Below, in pieces: positions 1-7,856 of a DNA stretch of 27,196 nucleotides; position 1 is the first letter of the stretch, and each line of letters begins with the position of its first letter. The notes under the pieces are model-generated. The model had not been told where the DNA came from, made no database searches, and was given only the letters and a program-made list of their open reading frames with translations. Location of the stretch: NCBI GenBank assembly GCA_964469455.1, contig CAYXZX010000015.1, positions 1 to 27,196 of the forward strand. The letters run 5' to 3'. Position numbers and translations under genes: made by a program. Source of the DNA: Fen-999 sp964469455 (GTDB lineage Bacteria > Pseudomonadota > Gammaproteobacteria > Burkholderiales > Rhodocyclaceae).

Positions 1-1001
1 TGCGCATCAAGGTCATGAGCGGCATGAACATCGCCGAGACGCGCGCGCCCCAGGACGGCCGCATCTCGCTCAACATCAGCGGCCGTCTGGTGGACTTCCG
101 CGTCGCTGCCCAGCCGACCATCCACGGCGAAAACATCGTCCTGCGCATCCTCGATCGCCAGAAGGGCATCGTCCCCCTCGAACAACTCGGCCTCGACGAT
201 CAGCAGATGGAGGCGCTCAAGCTGATGATCGCGCGACCGGAGGGCATCATCCTGGTCACCGGCCCGACCGGCAGCGGCAAGACCACCACGCTCTATTCGG
301 TGCTCAACCATATCAACCAGGAGGGCCAGAACATCATGACCCTCGAGGACCCGGTCGAGTACCCGATGGCCATGATCCGGCAGACTTCGGTCGCCGAAGC
401 GGCGAAGCTCGATTTCGCCAACGGCATCCGCTCCATGATGCGCCAGGACCCGGATGTCATCCTGGTCGGCGAGATCCGCGACGCCGACACCGCCGAAATG
501 GCCTTCCGCGCAGCCATGACCGGCCACCAGGTCTATTCGACCCTGCACACCAATTCGGCGATCGGCGCCATCCCGCGCCTGCTCGACATCGGCATCCTGC
601 CCGACATCATGGCCGGCAACATCATCGGCATCGTCGCCCAGCGGCTGCTGCGCCGCCTGTGCCCGCACTGCCGGAAACCCTATACCGCGCAGCCCCACGA
701 GCGCCGCCTGCTCGGCATGGACCGGGCCGGCCAGGCGCCGATGCTTTATCGCCCGGGCGGCTGCGAACATTGCGACTTCCAGGGCTACCGCGGCCGGCTG
801 GCGATCATGGAAGTCCTGCGGCTCGACGGCGACATCGACGAACTGATCGCCCGCCGAGCCACCCACCGCGAAATCCGCACGGCAGCGCTGGGCAAGGGCT
901 TCCGCGCCCTCGCTGAGGATGGCCTGCGTCGCGCTCTCGATGGCTCGACATCGATAGACGAAGTCGCCCGCGTCGTCGATTTGACGGAACGCATGTCGTG
1001 A
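1..1001 (+). CDS. GspE/PilB-family assembly ATPase of a type IV pilus / type II secretion-like system (5' partial)
   Basis: This is the C-terminal part of the cytoplasmic hexameric ATPase that powers pilin polymerisation. The frame is open to the window's first codon (RIKVMSG then MNIAE), a conserved internal stretch, so the ATG at 15 is internal and the true start lies upstream. Visible motifs are Walker A GPTGSGKTTTL (nt about 262-294), an Asp-box/Walker B segment MRQDPDVILVGEIRD, the His-box segment GHQVYSTLHTNSA, and a C-terminal zinc-type tetracysteine made of LCPHCRK and GCEHCDF. The tetracysteine is typical of GspE/PilB/MshE assembly ATPases and is normally absent from PilT retraction ATPases. 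It ends in GTGA, overlapping the GTG start of the platform gene. Whether it is PilB, GspE or MshE cannot be settled from this fragment; the neighbours suggest an MSHA-like or dedicated pseudopilus system. Confidence 0.93.
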   Translation, partial: RIKVMSGMNIAETRAPQDGRISLNISGRLVDFRVAAQPTIHGENIVLRILDRQKGIVPLEQLGLDDQQMEALKLMIARPEGIILVTGPTGSGKTTTLYSVLNHINQEGQNIMTLEDPVEYPMAMIRQTSVAEAAKLDFANGIRSMMRQDPDVILVGEIRDADTAEMAFRAAMTGHQVYSTLHTNSAIGAIPRLLDIGILPDIMAGNIIGIVAQRLLRRLCPHCRKPYTAQPHERRLLGMDRAGQAPMLYRPGGCEHCDFQGYRGRLAIMEVLRLDGDIDELIARRATHREIRTAALGKGFRALAEDGLRRALDGSTSIDEVARVVDLTERMS

Positions 1002-2200
1002 CCTTGTACGCCTACAAGGCCATGGGCGCCGACGGTCGCATCGTGCTCGGCCGCATGGATGCGACCAACGCCATCGACTTGGAACTGCGCCTGAAGCGGA
1101 TGGATCTCGATTTCATCCGCGGCAATCCGGTCCGGCAGCTAGGCATGTTCGGCGGCCGCGCGGCCAGCCGACGCGAGTTGATCAATTTCTGCTTTCACCT
1201 CGAACAACTGACGCGGGCCGGGGTGCCCATCCTGGACGGGTTGACCGATCTGCGCGACAGCCTGGAAAACCCGCGTTTTCGCGAAGTGATCGCCGGCATG
1301 ATTGAAAGCATCGACGGTGGCAAAACGCTGTCGCAGGCGATGGCCGAGCATCCGCGCGTCTTCGACGACGTCTTCGTCAGCCTGGTTACCGCTGGCGAGA
1401 ACACCGGCAAACTGCAGGAAGTTCTGGGCAATCTGGTGGAGTCGCTCAAGTGGCAGGACGAACTGGCGGCCCAGACCAAGAAGCTCATCATGTATCCGGC
1501 GTTCATGGGCGCCGTGGTGATCGGCGTCGTCCTGTTCATGATGATCTATCTGGTGCCGAAGATGGTTGGCTTCATCACCAACATGGGCCATGAATTGCCG
1601 CTGCACACCAAACTGCTGATCGGCACGTCGAACATCTTCGTCAGCCACTGGTACCTGGTCATCGGCCTGCCGCTGCTGCTGGCAGGCGTCGGCGTGGCGA
1701 TGGTGCGCACCAATCCCGCCGCCCGCCTGCGCTTCGACGAAGCCAAACTGCGCCTGCCCCTGCTCGGCGCCATCCTGCGCAAGGTCATCCTCTCGCGCTT
1801 CGCCAGCGTGTTTGCCATGATGTATGCCTCTGGCATCTCCATCCTGGACTCCCTGCGCGCATCCGAGGGCGTTGTCGGCAACCAGGCGATCCGCAACGGC
1901 CTGCGCCAGGTCGGCGAAATGATTGCCGAGGGCCAAAGCATCACCACCGCCTTCCAGAACGTCGGGCTGTTTCCGCCCCTGGTCATCCGCATGCTGAAAG
2001 TGGGGGAAAACACCGGTGCGCTCGACACCGCGCTGATCAATGTCGGTTACTTCTACGGCCGCGACGTACGCGAGTCCATCGGCCGGATCCAGGCGCTGAT
2101 CGAACCGGCGATGACCATTGTTCTCGGCCTGATCCTGGGCTGGGTGATGCTCTCGGTGCTCGGCCCGGTGTATGACACCATCACCAAGCTGAAGATGTAG
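998..2200 (+). CDS. GspF/PilC-family inner-membrane platform protein
   Basis: The product (400 aa) is the polytopic platform protein that couples the assembly ATPase to pilin extraction from the inner membrane. It has two T2SSF-type repeats, about residues 60-185 and 265-390, each carrying the family signature (HLEQLTRAGVPILDGL in the first; FASVFAMMYASGISILDSL in the second). Hydrophobic segments lie near residues 168-192 (MGAVVIGVVLFMMIYLVPK), 209-236 and 370-395. Length matches the family. The start is GTG at 998, overlapping the TGA of the ATPase gene (GTGA), which suggests translational coupling. Residues VSLVTAGENTGKL and IRMLKVGENTGAL repeat the conserved GE-TG turn of each half, so both repeats look intact. 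This pairing with a tetracysteine ATPase is diagnostic of a pilus or type II secretion-like machine. Confidence 0.93.
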   Translation: MTLYAYKAMGADGRIVLGRMDATNAIDLELRLKRMDLDFIRGNPVRQLGMFGGRAASRRELINFCFHLEQLTRAGVPILDGLTDLRDSLENPRFREVIAGMIESIDGGKTLSQAMAEHPRVFDDVFVSLVTAGENTGKLQEVLGNLVESLKWQDELAAQTKKLIMYPAFMGAVVIGVVLFMMIYLVPKMVGFITNMGHELPLHTKLLIGTSNIFVSHWYLVIGLPLLLAGVGVAMVRTNPAARLRFDEAKLRLPLLGAILRKVILSRFASVFAMMYASGISILDSLRASEGVVGNQAIRNGLRQVGEMIAEGQSITTAFQNVGLFPPLVIRMLKVGENTGALDTALINVGYFYGRDVRESIGRIQALIEPAMTIVLGLILGWVMLSVLGPVYDTITKLKM

Positions 2201-2205
2201 ATGCC

Positions 2206-3659
2206 ATGCCCGCCCGCCGCCTGCTTTTTCTCAACGCCACGCGGCTGACCGCCTACCATTGGTTGCCTTCGGGCCCAAGGGAGGAAGCCGGCTTTGCCGC
2301 CAATGAAACCGGGGTGCTGGCTTTCCGGGATTATCTTCATCAACAGCCCGGCAGCGTGTTCTACGTGCTGACCGACGTCGCCGAAGAAGGCTTCCAGGTC
2401 GACGAACTTCCGTACGTGCAGGGCAACGACCGCAAGGAGCTCATCAAGCGCAAGCTGGCCCAGTACTACTACGGCACCCCGCTGTCCCTGGCGCTATCCC
2501 TCGGGCGGACGACAAAGGCGCGTCGCGACGAGAAATTCCTGTTCGCCGGCCTGACCGGCACGGGTCAGATGGACCCTTGGCTGCAAGCGATGCGCGAGAC
2601 GGAAGCCCGCCTCGCCGGCATCCACTCGATGCCCTTCGTCATCGCTGCCCTGGTCGGGAAGTTGCCGGCCGGCGCGATTGACCAGTTGCTGGTGATCTCC
2701 ACCAGCAGCGCCGGCTTGCGGCAATCGTTCTTCGAGAAAGGGCAACTGCGCTTTTCCCGCCTGACCGCGATGGCGACGGACCAGACCGAGCAGGTGACGA
2801 CCGCATGTGCCAGGGAAGCCAGCAAGATCTATCGGTATCTGGCGGGGCAGCGTCTCATCAGCCGCGACAGGCCGCTGCAAGTCCTGGTCCTCGCCCACGC
2901 AGGACAACTGGCCGACCTGGCACGGCACTTCCCGGACACCCCCGAGCGCCAGGTCCAGTCCGTGGACATCGGACCACTTGCGCGTCAGCACGGCCTGACC
3001 GAACTGCCCGCCGATGCACGTGGCGACCGGTTTTTTCTGCATCTGCTGATGCGGCAAACGCCGCGCCAGCAGTTCGCGCCGGCTGCCGACCGACGGTTCT
3101 ACAGGCTTTGGCAGTTTCGCCATGCGCTCAATATCGCATCGGCAGCGGTATTCGGTGCCTGCCTGCTCGTCGCCGGCAGCCAGGCGTTTCGGTTGGCGGA
3201 GGTTTCGGACAGCAACGCGCAGGCGAAGCTGGATATCGACGCCAGCCAGCGCCGCTACGACGAGCTGATGCGCGATCTGCCGCCAATCGAGATTTCCCGC
3301 GATGCCCTGCGTGACCTGACTGACCGCTATCGTTTGCTGGCGCGCCGGGCTTCGGGTCCTGAACCATTGCTGCGTCATCTGAGCCGCGCCTTGGACCAGG
3401 CGCCACGGGTCGAACTGACGCGCATCGACTGGCGGCTGGACGACGGAATGTCGCGCGATTCCCGGAATGATGCCGTTCAGGGACAAGCCGCCCCCAAGGG
3501 CAGCAGCCATGCCGTCCTAGACATCCAGGCCCGGCTGCCGGCAGCGATGGCACCGGATCACCGTGGACAGCTCGAAGCGGTCAATGCCTTTGCCGGCATG
3601 TTGACGACCCGGGATGTGCAGGTCCGCGTGCTCAGCCTGCCGTTCGAGCAGGAATCGGG
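2206..3659 (+). CDS. GspL-like (PilM-PilN-like) bitopic assembly protein, 3' end lost in the assembly gap
   Basis: At least 484 codons are readable before the run of Ns. The N-terminal ~300 residues look cytoplasmic (start MPARRLLFLNATRLTAYHW), a single hydrophobic segment follows at about residues 306-328 (ALNIASAAVFGACLLVAGS), then a periplasmic part of at least 150 residues with an Ala/Arg/Asp-rich helical stretch and LTRIDWRL-type beta segments. This topology resembles GspL, or PilM and PilN joined in one chain, which link the ATPase to the periplasmic collar. The assignment rests on position and topology; I see no clear actin-fold motif. The ATG at 2206 lies 5 bases after the platform gene's stop; another ATG at 2201 is in a different frame. 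The open frame that appears to cross the gap joins this gene to an out-of-frame part of the next and should not be believed. Confidence 0.72.
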
Positions 3660-3759
3660 NNNNNNNNNNNNNNNNNNNNNNNNNNNNNNNNNNNNNNNNN
3701 NNNNNNNNNNNNNNNNNNNNNNNNNNNNNNNNNNNNNNNNNNNNNNNNNNNNNNNNNNN
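3660..3759. other. Assembly gap of 100 N
   Basis: Exactly 100 Ns, the customary placeholder for a gap of unknown size, interrupt the pilus operon. The gap hides the 3' end of the GspL-like gene and the 5' end of the PilO/GspM-like gene. The true distance may be much more or less than 100 bases and could contain further coding sequence. Confidence 0.98.
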
Positions 3760-3761
3760 AC

Positions 3762-4220
3762 CTGCGGACGCGCATCGGTCGGGCGAGGGAAGAGGAGGCG
3801 GACTTGCGCGATCGCATCGCACTGTTCGATCGATTGCGTGCGCGCGGCATTATCGGGCAGGAAGAGCGGCTCGACTGGGTCGAACAAATCGCCCAGATCA
3901 AAACCAGGCGCCGCCTGCTCGACCTGCAATACGAGTTGTCCCCGCAGCATGCGGTCGATGACACCCTGCTGCCCGGTGGCCCTCTGGTCGGCGCGTATGA
4001 ATTCATGTCGAGCACCATGCGACTGCAGATGGTCCTGCTCCATGAAGACGATCTGCTCGGCTTCCTCGATGACCTGCGCCGCACCGTGCATGCGCACCTC
4101 CTGGTGCGCGAATGCGTGATCGACCGGTCGGTCCCGCCGCAAGGTGTGGCCGGGCTGGCCGGTCAGTTGCGCGCGATGTGCACGATCGAATGGATGACGC
4201 TCAGGGAGAAGAAGCAGTGA
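3762..4220 (+). CDS. PilO/GspM-like assembly protein, 5' end lost in the assembly gap
   Basis: From the first bases after the Ns the frame reads LRTRIGRAREEEADLRDRIA and continues for 152 residues to TGA at 4218-4220. An Arg/Glu-rich coiled-coil part (ending near KTRRRLLDLQYELS) is followed by a compact domain containing FMSSTMRLQMVLLHEDDLLGFLDDLR and a last strand ending CTIEWMTLREKKQ. A coiled coil followed by a small alpha/beta domain, directly after a GspL/PilN-like gene, is the arrangement of PilO/GspM proteins, which dimerise with PilN/GspL in the periplasm. The predicted N-terminal membrane anchor would lie inside the gap, so this is inferred from context. A start at the ATG at 3804 would cut the coiled coil and is unlikely. 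The end overlaps the next GTG start. Confidence 0.66.
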   Translation: MRTRIGRAREEEADLRDRIALFDRLRARGIIGQEERLDWVEQIAQIKTRRRLLDLQYELSPQHAVDDTLLPGGPLVGAYEFMSSTMRLQMVLLHEDDLLGFLDDLRRTVHAHLLVRECVIDRSVPPQGVAGLAGQLRAMCTIEWMTLREKKQ

Positions 4221-4639
4221 GGAACGCCGCCGCGCTCCTGCTGGTCGTCGTGGCCCTGTCTAGCGGCAGTCAGGTCCTGGCCGAGCCGCTCGGACGACTG
4301 TTCCTCACCCCCGAGCGACGCGCCACGCTGGAACGCCAGCGCCAGTTGAACATCCAGTCCGCCCAGACGCTGGAAGGCACCGTCATGAGCCTTGACGGTA
4401 TCGTCACTCGTTCCAGCGGCAAAACCACGGTGTGGATCAATCAGCACCCGCAGCATGAAAACGCGGCGGGGACCGGCGTCACGGCGATATTGGCGACGAA
4501 AGCTCCGGGCGGGGCGGTGCTGACGCCAAGCGACGAAGCCCCCACGCCACTCCGGGTCGGTGAGGCCATCAACCGTGGCACGCGGGAAAGGGCGGACGGC
4601 CTGGGTGGCGGGCGGGTCAAGGTCAACCGCCAGCCCTGA
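4217..4639 (+). CDS. Small secreted PilP/MshK-like pilus assembly protein
   Basis: The product (140 aa) starts at GTG 4217, overlapping the previous stop (GTGA), the same junction used between the ATPase and platform genes. Choosing this start exposes a clear signal peptide, MRNAAALLLVVVALSSGSQ followed by VLA, with cleavage expected after residue 22. An upstream in-frame ATG at 4112 would bury it. The mature part has RLFLTPERRATLERQRQ, then a short beta segment LEGTVMSLDGIVTRSSGKTTVWIN, and ends with a Gly/Arg-rich tail. A small periplasmic protein with a 'G-V-RS-G-TVWIN' strand pair, following PilN/PilO-like genes, resembles the PilP/GspC/MshK linkers that join the inner-membrane collar to the secretin. 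No secretin gene is in the window. Function is inferred from position and this weak pattern. Confidence 0.62.
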   Translation: MRNAAALLLVVVALSSGSQVLAEPLGRLFLTPERRATLERQRQLNIQSAQTLEGTVMSLDGIVTRSSGKTTVWINQHPQHENAAGTGVTAILATKAPGGAVLTPSDEAPTPLRVGEAINRGTRERADGLGGGRVKVNRQP

Positions 4640-4653
4640 CCGCCCGAGGCGCC

Positions 4654-7053
4654 ATGCCAAGATCTTGTGCCCAACGACGGTCCTCGGCGGGATTCGCCCT
4701 GATCGCCCTGTTGGCGTTGGTCACGGCCGGCGTGCTGTTCTTTCTTCTGGAGAGTTTGTCGCCGGATGCCATCGATGCGCGTCGTCAGCGCCAGAACGAG
4801 GACATTCTGGCGCAGGCCCGAGAAGCGCTGATCGGCTACGCCCTCAAGTACCGTGACGTCGAAGGGCCGACCACCGTGTATGGCTACCTGCCGCTGCCCG
4901 ATCTCGGCACATCCAGAAACAACAACGTCAGTTGCACGGCGGAGGGGTGCGATGCCGCCAACTTCGCCGGCAACGCCGCCAACGTCACGGTGGTCGGCCG
5001 CTTCCCGTGGCGAACGCTGGGCACCGGCCCCTTGCGCGACAGTTATGGAGAATGCCTCTGGCTGGCCGTTTCCGGCAGCCATCAGCGGGTTCACCAGGCC
5101 AGCCCGATGAACTGGGACACGCTCGGACACCTCGATGTCGTCGCCGCGAATGGCACCGGCGCACTCGCCAGCATCGTCGCCACGCCGCACGAGCGACCGA
5201 TCGCCGTGGTTTTCTCCGCCGGACCGCCATTGCCGGGACAGAGCCGAACCGCCTCGGCGAGCGACGACGTGGCGCAGTGCGGCGGCAACTATGATGCGCG
5301 CAACTATCTTGACCCGGGCACCGCCGGAGCGCTGGCCGCGGTGACCAATTATTTCACCGGGTCGACCAATAACGCCTCCGGAGACACCGGCGCCGGCCCG
5401 AAATCCCTGTCACCGCAGGGTGTCGTGCAAAAAGCCAGCGACGGCAAGCTCTGGTCCAGGAGTTGTCCTTCGGGCGTCGCCTGCACACAGGTGGCCAATG
5501 ACAGCGGCTTGCTCCTGACCACCGACAGCCTGTTCGACGCCTTGCGCAAGTCATCCAACTTTCGCATCGACATCAACTCGATGCTCGACCGCATGGTGAG
5601 TTGCCTGCGCGACCGCATCGCCGCACCCGGCGGCTTCGCCCTGGCGCCGGGTCGAATCCCGCCGGATGCCTGCTACGACGACAACCAGGTGCCACAACAG
5701 TACTTCAGCCACTGGCGCGAACTCGTTTTCGCGGGAACGGGTGGTTTCACGGTCAATGGCACGGCGTGTCCGGGCGTGGTCGCTTTCGCCGGTCAGCGCT
5801 CAAGCAGCCAATCACGCGCGACGGTGGCCGAACGCAACGACTTCAGCAACTACCTCGAAGGTGCGAATCTCGCTGGTATCAATGGTGGCGGCACGCTGTT
5901 CACCGGCGACAGCATTTTCAACACGACCGGATCCGGCCAATCGCGCCAGCAGGATATCGTCCGCTGCGTACCAGGCACACCGAGCCTCGCGGCAGTCGAG
6001 TCGCCGGCGTTGACGAATCTTGGTTTCGGGCAACTGGTCGAATACAACCCCGCGACGCGCATCCTGACGCTCGGCCGAGCCGGCGTCACTACTGGCGCCA
6101 GCGCGCCGGCCGGAGCCCTGTTCGGTTGCGCCTGGACTCCCGAGGCCAACAGCCAGGGCCAGGGATTCCGGGCCTACTTCACCTTCCGGTTCAGGCAGAT
6201 CGGCACCAGCGTCGGCGACAACGGTTTCACTTTTGCCGCCGTCGATACCGAAAGCAATGCAGTACCCGGTTGCGGCGCGGCCGGATCGCAGCTTGGTTAT
6301 TCGGGCAACAATGGCGTCACGCCATCACTGACTTTCCCCAAGATCGGCATCGAGTTCGACCAGGGCCGCCAGGCCGGCTTCAGCGAAACCGGCGTCACCG
6401 CTGGCCGCAACGACCCGTGCGGCACCAGCGGTTGCGGCGGTAGCGTCGGCTACAACAGCCATGCCGCGATCGTGTATTGGGGCCATGCTTCGGCGAACGC
6501 GACCGATGGCGTGACCTTGCCGGCCGACGATGACAACGTCCATGGCTTTCCCGGTGCTGGCAGCCAAGGGACCAATCCGCGGCCATCGCCCCGAAACCCA
6601 GACATGGCACCCGGCATCGCCTTCGTCAATCTGCGGGGCCAGGCCACTGAAGGTGGTGACAGCTATCTCTACCATGTCCGGGTCGAAGTGACGCCCAGCC
6701 GGGACATCACCGGCGTTGTCCCCGAGTTGCGCAAGACAGGCATGCGTACGGAAGTCTGGATCGAACGCGACAGTGGCACGAGCGCCCAGTTGCTCGCCGC
6801 CATGCGGAACACCACCCGCCCGATGAACCAGCTTTATCCGGGCTATGCCGCGCGACTGGCCGACAGCGCCGTGGTTTATGATTCAGTCGGCGCCACCTGC
6901 GGCGGCGGCTGTCCGGCGGGGCAGGAGTGCGGCAGTGACAACATGTGCTATCGGCAATCCCTCAAGTCCGTGCGCCTCGGTTTCACGGGTTCGCAGCGCA
7001 CGCAGGATCAACAAGTGGACATCGGCAATTTCTTCGCAAGCTGGCTGCAATGA
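4654..7053 (+). CDS. Large prepilin-like protein (799 aa) with C-terminal L-type lectin-like region and Cys-rich insert
   Basis: The N-terminus has a prepilin-like leader and helix: basic MPRSCAQRRSSAG, predicted cleavage before F14, then FALIALLALVTAGVLFFLL. Mature position 5 is Ala instead of the usual Glu, as in GspK-type tip pseudopilins. The following module (REALIGYALKYRDVEGPTT, then GYLPLPDLG) resembles that of the next gene. Residues about 450-799 look like a beta-sandwich lectin (L-type/ConA-like): YFTFRFRQIG, DNGFTFAAVD, FPKIGIEFDQ, and a last strand VRLGFTGSQR. A six-residue-spaced cysteine cluster near residue 748 (CGGGCPAGQECGSDNMCY) sits just before that strand and may form disulfides. 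The role I infer is a minor pilin at the fibre tip that displays a carbohydrate- or surface-binding head. The start is ATG 4654, 14 bases after the preceding stop; an SD is not obvious. Confidence 0.8.
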   Translation: MPRSCAQRRSSAGFALIALLALVTAGVLFFLLESLSPDAIDARRQRQNEDILAQAREALIGYALKYRDVEGPTTVYGYLPLPDLGTSRNNNVSCTAEGCDAANFAGNAANVTVVGRFPWRTLGTGPLRDSYGECLWLAVSGSHQRVHQASPMNWDTLGHLDVVAANGTGALASIVATPHERPIAVVFSAGPPLPGQSRTASASDDVAQCGGNYDARNYLDPGTAGALAAVTNYFTGSTNNASGDTGAGPKSLSPQGVVQKASDGKLWSRSCPSGVACTQVANDSGLLLTTDSLFDALRKSSNFRIDINSMLDRMVSCLRDRIAAPGGFALAPGRIPPDACYDDNQVPQQYFSHWRELVFAGTGGFTVNGTACPGVVAFAGQRSSSQSRATVAERNDFSNYLEGANLAGINGGGTLFTGDSIFNTTGSGQSRQQDIVRCVPGTPSLAAVESPALTNLGFGQLVEYNPATRILTLGRAGVTTGASAPAGALFGCAWTPEANSQGQGFRAYFTFRFRQIGTSVGDNGFTFAAVDTESNAVPGCGAAGSQLGYSGNNGVTPSLTFPKIGIEFDQGRQAGFSETGVTAGRNDPCGTSGCGGSVGYNSHAAIVYWGHASANATDGVTLPADDDNVHGFPGAGSQGTNPRPSPRNPDMAPGIAFVNLRGQATEGGDSYLYHVRVEVTPSRDITGVVPELRKTGMRTEVWIERDSGTSAQLLAAMRNTTRPMNQLYPGYAARLADSAVVYDSVGATCGGGCPAGQECGSDNMCYRQSLKSVRLGFTGSQRTQDQQVDIGNFFASWLQ

Positions 7054-7820
7054 CGATCGGCGTCATGCCACGACTGACCCTGACCCGGGGTTTCACGCTC
7101 ACGGAACTCGCGGTGGTGGTTGCCATCATTGCCTTGCTGATCGGCGGTATGCTGATGCCGCTTCTCGCACAGGAAGATGTCCGGCGAAGCCAGCAAACCC
7201 AGAAGCAACTGAAGGAAGCGATCGATGCCCTGATCGGCCATGCCGCTGCCAATGGGCGGCTTCCGTGCCCGGCGACGACCGCCAGCAACGGCCAGGAGAG
7301 TTTCGCGGCCGGCGGTAGCGCGCTTAACGGCAGTTGCTCCAACTTCCAGGACGGGTTCCTGCCGGCGGCCACCCTCGGTCTCGCTCCAACCAACACCAAC
7401 GGACTGTTGATCGACGCCTGGAACCAACCGGTCCGTTACGCGGTATATGCCGGTACGATCAATGGCGTCGTCAATCCCTTTACGCGGACCGACGGCGCCA
7501 AGGCAGCCACCATGCCGGAGATCGGCAAGGTCGACGCGCTGTCTGTCTGCAACAGTGCCACGGGCATTACCCCAGGCAATTGCGGCGCGGCGGGCAAGCT
7601 TTCCGACCGGGCGCCCGCCGTGCTGCTGTCGACCGGCAAGAACGGGGCTATCGGTGGTGGTGGTTCCGACGAAGCAGCAAACCTGAACGGCGATGCCGTA
7701 TTCGTAAGTCATGAGCCCGCGCCTGCCGGCGCTGCCAACGGCGAGTTTGACGACATCGTCGCCTGGCTTTCTCCTAACCTGCTCTTCAACCGCATGATTG
7801 CCGCTGGCCGGCTGCCGTAA
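7050..7820 (+). CDS. Type IV prepilin / pseudopilin with class III-like leader
   Basis: The product (256 aa) carries a canonical prepilin signal: a basic leader ending LTRG, cleavage before Phe, mature start FTLTELAVVVAIIALLIGG with Glu5 present. The ATG at 7050 overlaps the preceding TGA (ATGA) and gives a 14-residue leader; an in-frame ATG at 7065 would give a 9-residue leader, closer to usual length, so the exact start is uncertain. After the helix, residues EAIDALIGHAAANGRLPCPA and DGFLPAATLGL match in kind the module of the upstream 799-aa protein, so the two are probably paralogous partners. Two Cys pairs (PCP/SCSNF and VCN/NCG) could form disulfides. It is a pilin or pseudopilin processed by a prepilin peptidase (PilD) not encoded in the window. 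Confidence 0.87.
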   Translation: MTIGVMPRLTLTRGFTLTELAVVVAIIALLIGGMLMPLLAQEDVRRSQQTQKQLKEAIDALIGHAAANGRLPCPATTASNGQESFAAGGSALNGSCSNFQDGFLPAATLGLAPTNTNGLLIDAWNQPVRYAVYAGTINGVVNPFTRTDGAKAATMPEIGKVDALSVCNSATGITPGNCGAAGKLSDRAPAVLLSTGKNGAIGGGGSDEAANLNGDAVFVSHEPAPAGAANGEFDDIVAWLSPNLLFNRMIAAGRLP

Positions 7821-7856
7821 AGGACTCTGCCGGCGCCAACGGATTATCATGGCGAC

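Noticed and set aside
2206..4119. A single 637-aa protein spanning the N run
   Set aside because: The part after the Ns is in the wrong frame (Cys/Arg/Ser-rich), while the frame at 3762 reads a sensible coiled-coil protein to 4220.
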